Assembly: GCA_054661495.1 (NCBI GenBank)
Contig: BAAFSQ010000105.1
Location: 1 to 30,382 of the forward strand
Reading direction: 5' to 3'
DNA: 30,382 nt
Source of the DNA: Zygophlyctis sp. KS116
Lineage: Eukaryota; Chytridiomycota
Below are positions 10,159-19,900 of the stretch, in pieces. The notes below the pieces were generated by a model, which had not been told where the DNA came from, did no database searches, and worked only from the letters and a program-made list of their open reading frames with translations. The position numbers and the translations under genes are program-made. Every line of letters begins with the position of its first letter. Position 1 is the first letter of the stretch.

Positions 10159-12869
10159 AATAATATACTGCGATAGAATTTGGACTCCGATTCCAAAACC
10201 AATTTTTCAATATGATATACATTTTTTGTTGCCTCTAATTGACTTTTAATGAACACCCGGCTTTGTAATTGACCCATTCTAACAGCTTGCTGCCCTACAT
10301 GATCATTCTTAGAGAAGTTGCTAATAAATTCCTTTGCATTTGCCGCAAAATCCAGATAGTCTTCTTTAATTTTCCTCAAAGGTACGATATTTTTAGACAT
10401 GTTTGTGAAACGCAGTGAATGAAGTTTTTGGTGCCTGACTCTTCGCTGTACTTGCCTTATTCGGCTAAAATCTGTTGTGCTATCCAAAGCTTTATTTGGG
10501 TTACCATTTAATTCTATGCTACCCAATTTTGAAAGGTTCAGTTTTAATTGGAGATTTTCTTTCCAAAGACGAGTTAGAAAATCTTGCGGATTTCCTGATT
10601 CTTTTTTGAAGTTATCTTCCTTGGCCTGGGATTGGGAGACTTCTAACAGTCAAATAACAGCTCATTTACCCATTTTGTCCCTAAGCAAGTCTCTTAAACG
10701 TTGATTTTCTGCTGAGAGTTCTTGAATTTTGTGGATCATTTTAGAATCAATGTCAACAGTACTTTCTGCTTTTGAAGACATTTTGACCGACTAGATTATA
10801 ATTAATATATGGTTTACATTTGTGAGAGCCAACTTATGATTCTCAATACTTGATTTAGCTGTAGCTTCTTTGAGCTTCTTTTCCTATAGAGTTAAAAAGG
10901 AAAATAAGTACCGCGTGAAAAAATAATAGTGTTTGGTGAGTAAGCTGAGATTCAAGAAACGAAATACGTTTCTCGAATGAAGACACTTCAGAATATCGAT
11001 TATGGCAAATTGTCAGTAAGCTACCCCAGTTACCAGCCAGCGGCATATTCGATCTACAATCTTCTAAACTGAGATAAGCAGAGTTCTTCATAATCAATTC
11101 AATTAAATTTTGCAATTCTTCTATAGCAGCTGGGATTCTTGGTGCATTTACATCAAATACAAAAAGATCCGGATTTCCTGAACAGAATGATGTCTTTTTC
11201 GAACATGATTGATTTAAAGAGTATTCCTTCCATGACTGAGCATTAAATAACCTACTGGATTACCTCGTATAGATTTCTAGTCATATTTTCTATTTGTAAA
11301 GCACATTTTTTTAAAGCCTGTAGATATTCTTGCTTTGATAAAAACAGTTTCTCTGCATTAAGTATTGATCTATAATTTGAAACAATTTCAATTTTACGTT
11401 ATTTTTAAGTTCAGTCCTGATAACAATATTATCGTATAATCAAAATAAGTTATATCGCTCTCTTGGCTTAACTTATCTTTCATCGTATTCAGAGATCCGC
11501 AAAGCCAAGTTAAATTAGTTTGAATAACAATCAGTACATTTTGACTTGCTATAGACATTAAATATTTTTCATTTGCGATAACTAAAATCTCCTCTTCCAA
11601 TTTCAATATTTCAAGCAACTCGGACGAAAAACTTTCCATATTCAATACTTCCAGAAAGTCATTTTTACCAACTAATTCTATTCTTGAATCTATCCTAATC
11701 ACATATTAAAAAATAATAATACCCAGTTTCTAATGTTTTCGACAAATCTGCAGACTTCTGTACTAATTCGGATGGTCCATTCCTCATCACAATATCGCAA
11801 AAAAGACCAAACAAGCATGCTCCTTTCTTAAAGCTTGTGATCATCTAGTTTGAGAATAACTGTAATTATACCATTGTAAAGTCGTTATTAAAGTCGGTAT
11901 CCTTTGATATTCCACCAATATTTTGATACTTTAAACTCTCATGCAGTTCTACGGCCTTTGAAAGAAGCAAACATTTTGATTTAAGTCTAGTAAATAGCAT
12001 CATAAGCTCTAACAACAGTCCGACTGAATCCTGAAAATCTTTTGGCAATAATTCCGCAACTAATCCAAGTTTTTTATCCAGTACTGATAAATCCAATTTC
12101 AATCTTTCAGCCTCTAAGTATGCACAAATATACTTTGATTTCATAAAACATATTTTAGATGTAAGTTGCTCATTTTCAACTTTTAGCTTATCTACCGGAT
12201 GCTCTGAGAGTCTCAACTTTAGATTTATATTCTGCCTAAATTATTATAATCTGTATAATTTACCTCTTTAGATCATCCATTTCCTTGTTTAAATTCTGAA
12301 TCTCTACATCTCTATTTAAGATATCATCCTTATTTTTTTCGATAATTTCCTTTAGCCGACGATTTTCCACTTTTAGAATTTCATTTTCCTGCGTATATAC
12401 TTGTTGAATTAGATTATATTCCTGCATCAGTTTCTGATCCAATGCAATTTCCTGTACGTATTCATCTACTTTTTTATCAATCTAGAATTTAGCATAAAAG
12501 CAATACTTCAACACAATCACTTGCCAATTTTTGATTTTCCCATTTCAATTCATTCACTTCAAATTCCGCTAGTCGAAATCTTTCCAACGAGATCTGACCA
12601 TCAATAAAAGCATCAAACAAGGCACATGAGAGCACTTTATCCAAATCGGACAAATCAGTAGATTTAAATTGACAAATATATTCCCCATTAATCAATTTCA
12701 CAGAGTTGGCGTTTAGAATTAACGGCGTATTATTCATTCCTTCGCATCCCCAATATTCAGAATCCATATGCTGTAGAACAAAATAAATCTTCTTTTTGAC
12801 TGGCCCATGCGGTGGAGAAATAATAGTAATAACCTGTTTGCCGGGTGCAGGGGAAGTTATCATTGGCAT
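10155..12869 (-). CDS. Orphan coiled-coil protein, ten exons
   Basis: Not recognised. Minus-strand exons are 12869-12507, 12481-12264, 12235-11872, 11844-11723, 11694-11398, 11369-11264, 11235-10912, 10883-10818, 10790-10670 and 10642-10155. The nine introns are 25, 28, 27, 28, 28, 28, 28, 27 and 27 nt, and all frames close to give 822 aa. Residues 1 to about 100 look globular (MPMITSPAPGKQVITIISPP, MDSEYWGCEG). The rest is heptad-rich, with LMQEYNLIQQVYTQENEIL as a clear example; the C-terminal ~120 residues are basic (RIRQVQRRVRHQKLHSLRF). The size and layout would suit a cytoskeletal or centrosomal component, but nothing in the sequence proves that. The start is the first ATG after an in-frame TAA. 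The stop overlaps the DOCK stop. Confidence 0.75.
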
Positions 12870-13077
12870 AAATTTAAAACGGGAATTGTCCGCCGATATC
12901 AGTACGAAACGATTATAATTCTTTTATTGATAAATACAATCATGCATTATATACTAACCGGATCTCTACCTAAAATAAATTCATAATCAATCTAGATCAC
13001 TGTAATCAGATCATTGATCTTGTTTTTAAAGAGTGCATTGGACCATAAGCTGAAATGTACTGCGAATAATCAATCAA
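12870..13077. other. Intergenic region upstream of the orphan coiled-coil gene
   Basis: No coding signal was seen on either strand. The minus strand has TTTTAAATTT immediately before the ATG at 12869, and TATATAATGC further upstream. These are candidate promoter elements only. Confidence 0.35.
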
Positions 13078-13203
13078 ATGTCTCTTATTAATATGATGCA
13101 AATGTGTCTAAACGAAAATAATTTGAAAAAAGCGGATTTATTAAACATTCATGCGGACGGATTTGAAGAGTTTGAAGATTCTAGTACAAAAAAGTCACAC
13201 TGA
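13078..13203 (+). CDS. Small hypothetical ORF (41 aa)
   Basis: ATG 13078 to TGA 13203 gives MSLINMMQMCLNENNLKKAD followed by LLNIHADGFEEFEDSSTKKS and a final His. An in-frame TGA lies a few codons upstream. It is not recognised. The acidic FEEFED segment shares an exact 17-nt match, in frame, with REI1 at 15374-15390, possibly by chance. Its 3' end overlaps the pol III terminator zone of the tRNA on the other strand. It could be a small protein, the last exon of an unseen gene, or noise. Confidence 0.25.
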   Translation: MSLINMMQMCLNENNLKKADLLNIHADGFEEFEDSSTKKSH

Positions 13204-13205
13204 CT

Positions 13206-13209
13206 AAAA
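13206..13209 (-). terminator. RNA polymerase III terminator of tRNA-Ile
   Basis: On the minus strand a T4 run begins six bases after the mature tRNA 3' end. A back-up T6 run lies at 13188-13193. Confidence 0.7.
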
Positions 13210-13215
13210 GTTGAT

Positions 13216-13288
13216 GCTTCTCACAGGGATCGAACCTGTGACCTTGGCGTTATTAGCACCACGCTCTAACCAACTGAGCTAGAGAAGC
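13216..13288 (-). tRNA. tRNA-Ile (anticodon AAU)
   Basis: The reverse complement folds into a perfect 73-nt cloverleaf. The acceptor stem GCTTCTC/GAGAAGC has 7 of 7 pairs, the D arm is GCTC-AGTTGGTTA-GAGC, the anticodon arm TGGTG-CTAATAA-CGCCA, the variable loop AGGTC, and the T arm ACAGG-TTCGATC-CCTGT. Loop positions 34-36 read AAT, decoding AUU (and AUC/AUA after A-to-I editing, as usual for eukaryotic tRNA-Ile). The discriminator base is A. It has no intron and no encoded CCA. Internal A and B boxes are present (TAGCTCAGTTGG and GGTTCGATCC). Confidence 0.97.
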
Positions 13289-13311
13289 TTCATGACTTCG
13301 GAAAATTACAC

Positions 13312-13323
13312 TTATTTAAATAA
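13312..13323 (-). promoter_or_regulatory. TATA-like palindrome upstream of tRNA
   Basis: The perfect palindrome TTATTTAAATAA lies 24-35 nt upstream of the tRNA 5' end. This is the spacing at which TATA elements assist pol III on tRNA genes in, for example, fission yeast. The rest of 13289-13417 shows nothing recognisable. Confidence 0.4.
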
Positions 13324-13417
13324 CTTTAAAGGGTTAAATCAAGTAGATATGCTGAGTCAATTGTGGAAAAATTTGTGAGAATTAATAGGATAGATATCTA
13401 ATGTTTTATTAGAAACA

Positions 13418-14653
13418 TCAGTTATTAGGAGGAATATTCCTAGTCAATACAAAATCTACAAAATATTTCATGGCTTCCCATATCTCCTCGCCGGTAGGTA
13501 TGATTTGGCTTGCATCCATGTCAAATCCCTTCAGGTCGCGAAGTTCAATCGTAAACCCTGTCATATTCATCTTTGAACTCATCCAGTCGTCAGTACAACC
13601 TGATGCAGGATATAGTCCAGCACTTATTTCAGATTTATACATTGTTTTTGAAGTTTTATATATTATTGATTGCATTCCATTCCCCAATTCCTTTAATATT
13701 TCTTCGTTTTGTGACTTTTTCATGGTCCATCCCCAGTTTCGAAGAATCAATTGGCCATATGAATGAAAATCTACGCCTGCAAGTCTATTAGGAATTGATT
13801 GAATCCATTTTGCAAGATACTTTGTTTCTGGCTCTGAGAATGGGTATGCACCACTGTATGTTTCAGACCATCCATGCGAACTAGATCCATACTCTCCCCA
13901 ATGCTCATCCCAATTTCTATTTAGATCCACACCAAAACTTCCATCTCGATTGACACGTCTATTCTTTCTCCAGTATCTATTCTTTGTCCTAGAATATTCA
14001 TAACCATCTGGATTCTGTAATGGAGTAAGTACAAACTCTGCCTATATATTAAAAATCGAATAAAACACCTTTTTTAAAAATTCCAATACATTTTCCTCTG
14101 AATGTTCCAATAAACGATTTGCCAAATACATTACAACTGCAGGAGAGATCCATTCTCTTGCATGCTGACCTCCATTCCACCATATAACCTTTTTAGGCCC
14201 ATGATACCTTTTATCAGTAATATTCATCATTATTAAATCACGATCTTCAACAGACTTCCCAATTGATGAAACTGTAAGAAAATCTGGATAAACATCTTCC
14301 CATTCCCTCATCTTGTCAATAAATTCATCGTATCCATGATAATTTTTGAAAAAGTCCTTTTCTTTAGTATTTAAAGTTTCTAAAAAGGTATTTGCACTTT
14401 GAGTATTCAACCAAAGTCTGGTACATTTTACAATTTGTTTCAGCTTCCTTTCCTCTCGATCAGAATTTACAATAACTCTAAAACTAGTGTTGGGTATCAA
14501 CGGATGATGCTCCCAAATATCAATTGAAGAGATTTTTTCCAATTTTATCAATGACTCTGCTTGTTTTGGATGATTTAAAAAACACTCAAATAATTTTTGG
14601 GATTCTACGATCCGCAACACTAACAGGAACAAGAGTACTTTGTAACTTGACAT
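13418..14653 (-). CDS. Secreted M14A metallocarboxypeptidase, carboxypeptidase B-type
   Basis: Minus-strand exons 14653-14069 and 14041-13418, split by a 27-nt phase-0 intron (14042-14068, GTGTT...TATAG), encode 402 aa. A signal peptide (MSSYKVLLFLLVLRIVES) and an activation propeptide to about residue 100 precede the catalytic domain. Zinc ligands are His164 and Glu167 (GGQHAREWI) and His288 (DFHSYGQ). Substrate-binding residues include Asn236-Arg237 (DLNRNWD) and Arg220 (NRYWRKNR). Tyr339 is the bovine Tyr248 equivalent, and the general base Glu361 (FTIELRD) lies exactly 22 residues on, as in the bovine enzyme. The specificity position 255 is Asp346 (YPASGCTDDW), which in the family selects C-terminal Lys or Arg. 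The likely product is a secreted zymogen for extracellular protein digestion. It is complete, ending in TGA. Confidence 0.93.
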
Positions 14654-14745
14654 TTTTATATTAGAAAAAAGGTCCGCTCCTCTCGACTCAAGTTAATTAA
14701 TTTTATTAATACTAAAACATTTAAATAAAAATAGATCTCTAAACA
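14654..14745. promoter_or_regulatory. Divergent promoter (carboxypeptidase / REI1)
   Basis: This is a 92-bp AT-rich gap. On the plus strand TTTAAATAAAAATAG at 14720-14734 resembles the TTAAATAGAATAA element seen before other ATGs and lies ~12 nt before the first ATG (14746). Because ATTTAAAT is palindromic, it could serve both directions. Confidence 0.45.
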
Positions 14746-14796
14746 ATGTCCGAAAGTCATTCCGCCCTCCCCCACCCCCGTAAAGAAAAAGCTTAA
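14746..14796 (+). promoter_or_regulatory. Upstream ORF abutting the REI1 start codon
   Basis: ATG 14746 opens a 16-codon uORF (MSESHSALPHPRKEKA) whose TAA stop at 14794-14796 is immediately followed by the REI1 ATG (TAAATG). The uORF contains a C-rich tract (14762-14780, with C5 runs) that is exceptional in this AT-rich DNA. If the transcript starts before 14746, REI1 would be translated by reinitiation or leaky scanning. Confidence 0.45.
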
Positions 14797-15787
14797 ATGC
14801 ACACTTGTCACACTTGTTCTGTTCAATTTAGCACTTTTGATGCACAAAAAGCCCATATGAAAACAGATTGGCATCGCTATAATTGCAAAAGAAAGGTTGA
14901 AAGTCTCTCTGGAATTACTTTTGAGGAATTTAGTCAAAAATTGGCAAATGCAACTCCTGCATTGACTCAAGCTCCTAATAAATCTAGTCATAAATCTTCT
15001 AATAGATCTGCTGTAAGATCTGATCTGAAAGATGGTCTAAAGGAAAACAAAATGGAAGAAATTATTACAATCTCTGAAAAGGACTGTCTCTTTTGCACAA
15101 GATCTTTTAAGAATGAAAATGAGTACTTTTTTCTCTTTCTAAATTACTAGTAATTTAACTCACATGAAGAATGATCATGGTTTCTTTATTCCTGATTATG
15201 AATATTTGGTTGATTTAAAGGGAATGTTAAACTATTTAGGACTTAAAATTTCTAAATATTTTGTTTGTCTGTACTGTAATGGTACAGGAAAATCATTTCA
15301 TTCAGTTTCTAGTACAAGACATCACATGGTTTCTAAAGGGCACTGTAAGATAAGATATGAAGCGGATGAGCATTTTGAAGAGTTTGAAGACTTTTATGAC
15401 TTTGATTTAAAAACTGTAGGCTCTGATGACTCTTGGGAAGAAATCTCAAGCGTAGGTTCAAGTCAAGGGTTGAGTCAAAGTTTAGAGTCAGAGTTAGGTC
15501 ATCAAGCAGTTGGACCTACAATCACTTCAGATTTTAGTCAATTGATATTACCCTCTGGTGTTAGAGTAGGACATCGATCATTGCAATTATATTACAGACA
15601 ATCTCTAAAGACTAGTAAATTTGGATCTACAAAACCAATGCTGAGTCGTCAAGAAAGAGAAATAGTCTCATATAAGCAAGAGAGTTCAAAGAAATTAATG
15701 CAAAATCATATAAACTTTAGACTAAAGATGGGAATCAAGGGCAATAATCAAAAACATCATCGAGATACTTTAGGATATAGTACTTAG
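14797..15787 (+). CDS. REI1: REI1/ZNF622 zinc-finger 60S ribosome biogenesis factor
   Basis: Exons 14797-15122 and 15151-15787 (28-nt phase-2 intron, GTACT...ACTAG) encode 320 aa, shorter than the ~390 aa of yeast Rei1. Zinc finger 1 is Cys4, Cys7, His20, His26 in CHTCSVQF...HMKTDWHRYN, the family hallmark. Finger 2 is Cys97/Cys100 with His113/His118 (NLTHMKNDHGFFIPD); it is completed only by splicing. Finger 3 starts at Cys148/Cys151 (CLYCNGTGKSFHS) and ends in HHMVSKGHCKIRYE. An acidic stretch follows, then the conserved LPSGVRVGHRSLQLYYRQ motif. In yeast the protein acts on cytoplasmic pre-60S particles, helping release and recycle Arx1/Alb1 and probing the exit tunnel. DnaJ follows 57 bp downstream; in yeast Rei1 works with the J-protein Jjj1, but the DnaJ here is of the Sis1 type. 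Confidence 0.93.
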
Positions 15788-15789
15788 AC

Positions 15790-15816
15790 GCCTAGTCCTT
15801 TAAATAGAATAAATTG
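15790..15816 (+). promoter_or_regulatory. GCCTAG-N4-TTAAATAGAATAA element upstream of DnaJ
   Basis: It lies in the 57-bp gap between the REI1 stop and the DnaJ ATG. It matches the element at 2367-2393 with identical half-site spacing and also shares the TTG that follows. The ATG is 32 nt downstream, so this is a candidate core promoter. Confidence 0.5.
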
Positions 15817-15844
15817 CTAGAAGTTTCCTTGTATTTTTTAAGAA

Positions 15845-16922
15845 ATGGGAAAAGATTATTACAAAATTCTTGATGTTGGAAAAGAAGCAGACGAAGAAGA
15901 AATTAAAAAGGCTTATAGAAAAGCTGCTCTGAAATGGCATCCAGACAGACATCAGAATGAAAAAGAAATTGCCGAGAAGAAATTCAAGGAAATCTCGGAA
16001 GCTTACGAAGTCTTGTCCGATAAAAATAAACGACAGATTTATGATCAGGTATTAGTTTCTAAATTAACAATAGTTTGGGGAAGATGGACTAAAGGGTGGG
16101 CCCCCGCCTCCTGGAGCTTCTGGATTTTCTGGCGCTGGTTTCCCTGGAGGCTCATTCTCCTTTTCTTCGTCTGGATTTCCTTCAGGGGGATTCAAACCTT
16201 CCAATGCAGAAGACATTTTCAAAACTTTTTTTGGTGGTAGTTCTCCATTTAATGATATGATGGATATGGATGATGGTGGATCACCATTTGGAGGGATTCC
16301 TGGAGGATTCTTTTCTTCTAGAGGAATGCCAGGGGGTATGCCTGGAGGTATGCCTGGTAGAAAGAAGGCTGCTCCTCAATCTATAAAGAAAACACTTCAA
16401 GTTCCTCTTGAAGACTTGTTCAAGGGAGTCGTAAAAAAGCTAAAAGTTACGAGGACCGTATACGAACAAAATGTACCTAAACAATCAGAAAAGATTCTTA
16501 CAGTGCCTATAAAGGCTGGATGGAAGGCAGGTACAAAAATTAAATTTGCAGGTGAAGGAGATGAAATAGCTCCTGGTGGTCCTTGTCAAGATATTGAATT
16601 TATTATTGAGGAAAAACCAAACTCAAAATTTACTCGTGATGGTGATTCATTACGTACCTCATTAGAAATTTCTTTAGTAGAAGCATTAACTGGATTGAAT
16701 CGTTCTATAGAAACTCTAGATGGGAGATATATTCCAATTGTGGCAGGTCAGAATAGCTCTATTCAGCCAGGACAAGTTATACAAATCAATGGAGAAGGTA
16801 TGCCAATAAGTAAGTTGCCTGGTAAAAAGGGGAATTTACTTGTCACAATTAAAGTCAAATTGCCAGACAATCTCTCGGTAGCTCAAAAGAACATTATCAT
16901 GGAGAATTTTGCAAAAAAGTAG
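15845..16922 (+). CDS. Type II (class B) DnaJ/Hsp40 co-chaperone, Sis1/DNAJB1-like
   Basis: Exons 15845-16048 and 16074-16922 (25-nt phase-0 intron, GTATT...AATAG) encode 350 aa, matching Sis1 (352) and DNAJB1 (340). The J domain (1-70) has the HPD motif at 32-34 (KWHPDRH). Splicing restores [14 protein letters not shown] long Gly/Phe-rich region (about 69-170, with [13 protein letters not shown]) has no Cys-rich zinc domain. The C-terminal substrate-binding domains follow: [39 protein letters not shown], and [20 protein letters not shown]. It stimulates cytosolic Hsp70. The intact HPD argues against DNAJB13/RSP16-type flagellar proteins with degenerate motifs, despite the dynein neighbour 27 bp downstream. 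Confidence 0.95.
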
Positions 16923-16949
16923 TATATGACGTAGTCTTTAATTTTCCGT

Positions 16950-19900
16950 ATGCAGTCTCCAAAGTCTCTTAGATCTAAAGAGGCTGAGAACGTCTCTTCA
17001 CTGTTGAAAAAGTCTTTGACACTGCGTGAGTTGATTGATTTATCGCAAGAGTCCAGAGCAAATCCAAAGTCTCTGCCAGATAGTTTGTTTGGGAAAATCA
17101 AGGTTAAGCCAATATCCAATAAGAGACCAAGAGTTCATCAAGAAGATGCAATCCTTGATCAATGTCAAAAACTGAATGGACGGAATAATATAGTGCCACC
17201 TATTAATCAAAAATCGTCTGGATCAGGAGAAAGTTGCAAATCATTCAAGGAAAAACTAACAGATTTTATAATGTAAGTCTACACTAAACTAATAATAGTG
17301 AGCAATTGCCTAAAAATTCTACAATTAATCAAGGTGAGATTTATGCCGAAACTAATGAATAGATGAAATTGGAGAATTATTGATTGTTAATATGCCATCA
17401 GAATTCACTCCCGATTCTAAAGTCTCAAAGATATTACAGCGACTACTATACGATGATAATAATATGGACGATGAGTCGCTTGTTGAAGGATTTTATGAAT
17501 ACTTTGGATCTATTATACGTTCACATACTGAAAGTGAAATCGAACCGCATATCATCGACAATATATTATGTGCGGTTCCAAATTTTTTGAAAGATGAACA
17601 CAGTGATGTATTGGAATCTTTATTGATTGAAGTAAAGGAAAATTATACTGAATGTGAAAAGCAGGCTGCTGGTATGTTTTAGTAGAAAATTGCTCAAAAA
17701 ATAGTATCATATGTTCTGAAGAAGCAGTCTAAAAAACTCAGTAGAGGAAAGTAAGTTATCTCATTTATAATTACAAGTGAAGGAATTATAACATATTTGC
17801 CGTGGCCGCAGGATAAATGTCCTTCTTCGACCTGGAAAAGATCATTCTTTGATAATAGACAAGCTATAGAAAATAATTTATTCATAACACATCCACTTAT
17901 GTCAAGCCTTGTCAATTTATGGCAAGATTTTAGCAAACTTCGATTTTTGAATGTTCAAGAAATAGAGTCAAATAAAGACGCATTAAGAATATCAGGCTTC
18001 AAGAGTATGATATTGTTTCAAGCAGAAAAATGTCGCAATAGGCTGTGGACAGAGTAATAATTATTACATTAATTTTAGCTGGTATTATAAAGTGATCAGA
18101 AAGCACCATGATTTCTTACTTCAGAAGAAACGGGATAACTCGGTGGAGCCTAGGCCTTCGGAATCATTTTTTTCTGCAGTTTCTTCATTGATTTATAATC
18201 AGCTACTGTCATTAATTACCGCCTCAAAAACGGAATATATGAGCTTATTTAGAGGTTATGAATCAGATATCCAAAGAGTCGGTAATCCTAGAATGCCACG
18301 TTTCCTTATGCGAGTCAGTTGCGGAAAAACCACGGCCATTGAATATGATCCGCCACTCACTGAAATAAATGAAGTTATTCAAGCTGGACTCGATTTCATA
18401 TTGCACACCATGGATTCTTTACCTCGCCCAGAGTATATTTTATATGGATCGCTATGCAATCAGTTTTTCATGGTTGATAGAACTGATGACTCCTTAAAAG
18501 AATCACAGTCATTGTTTGCTAATACAGGTGGCCCAGAAATAAAGGTGTTGTTTGAACATCACGAAGCCGAATCGTCGTCTCAGCAATTGAAAAGAGTGGC
18601 TTCTACCTGTTTTGAGAAAGTTCAAATTCAGTTGAAGAAATATGATCAATATCTGTGTCTATTTTCAAAAGATGTTGAGGATGGAATTAGTTTATTTCTA
18701 CTCAACGATCACTCTTTTGAAGATTATGCAGAGGTATTTTATTAAAATTCTCAAAACAATAGCAAATTGAAAAATACCGTGGCATAGCCGTGGAAATTAA
18801 CTCTCTTCCGCGGCGCTTAGAGTTCCCACTTATAGAAATCAACTCGGATGAATTACATCGTCAATTGACTGCACGAGCAATGGAATTGTCAAATATGCTA
18901 CTTCGTCGTATTATCCAGCAAAATTTAGAGTTCGAAAAAACGTACTTTTATGCAATTTAACTTTAATATAGGATCTGTAGTCGCTATGAAGAAATAGAAG
19001 AAAAAGCACTACGATCTCCTGAAGGATTCAAGGAAATGTCAGAATTGATTGAATACATGGAAAAAGTAAATGCCGAAGAGCTTTCCGCTTTAAAATCAGA
19101 GTTATTCGAAGCCCATAGAAGAATGATGTATGCTATTAACTTTTCAGCATTATCCGAAGAAAGCATACGGTGGAATAGTGTCACCTTTAATTGGCAATAT
19201 CAGATCATCCCCGTTCTAGAAAGGCATAAGCTGATGCTAGATGCTGCTAAAGAGAAAGCTGCTGAAAATCTAAGAGAACGGCGTTTGAAATTTGAGCAAG
19301 AGATGGATGAGTTGAAGGCTCAGGTTGAACAGTTAAGAGACGTCGGAGAATACGACGAAACTACGTTCTATTATAAGAAGACTCAAACAATGGCGAAACA
19401 GCTTCAATCTGCGATTGAGGTTATTGCTTCCTTTAATAATGAGGAACAATTGCTACAATGGCCAGTCACTTCTTATCCTGTAAGAAAGCAAATTCAATCA
19501 TCATTGGATCCGTTCTTGACTCTTTATGGAATTGCTATAACTTTTCAGAAAAGCTACAAGCGGTGGATGGATGGAAGTATTCTTGAATTAGACGCTGAAG
19601 AAATTGAGGCTGAATTGGATTCACTAAAGCGTGATATTTATAAAATTTCTGCAGTTATGAACGATATGAAAGCACCTCAAAATATTGTAAAACATCTAAA
19701 AGAGAAAGCCGATGAGTTCACATATAACCTTCCTGCTATTCGTATTTTATGCAATCCAGGATTGAGGGATCGTCACTGGGATAAAATGGGAATCATGGCT
19801 GGATTTGATATTAAACCTGATGCTACCACAAGTCTGAAAAAAATGTTAAAATCTAATATTGATAGTTTTTTGCCATCTTTTCAGGATATATCAGAATCTG

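Noticed and set aside
13162-13178. 17-nt identity between the small ORF and REI1 (15374-15390) as evidence of a REI1 pseudogene
   Set aside because: The match covers only an acidic FEEFED run with no flanking similarity; convergence is simpler.
13470-13791. Plus-strand ORFs opposite the carboxypeptidase
   Set aside because: The minus strand has complete catalytic residues and correct splicing here; these frames have no supporting motif.
14780-14832. 53-nt intron joining the uORF to REI1
   Set aside because: It would delete the first zinc finger, which starts perfectly at ATG 14797.
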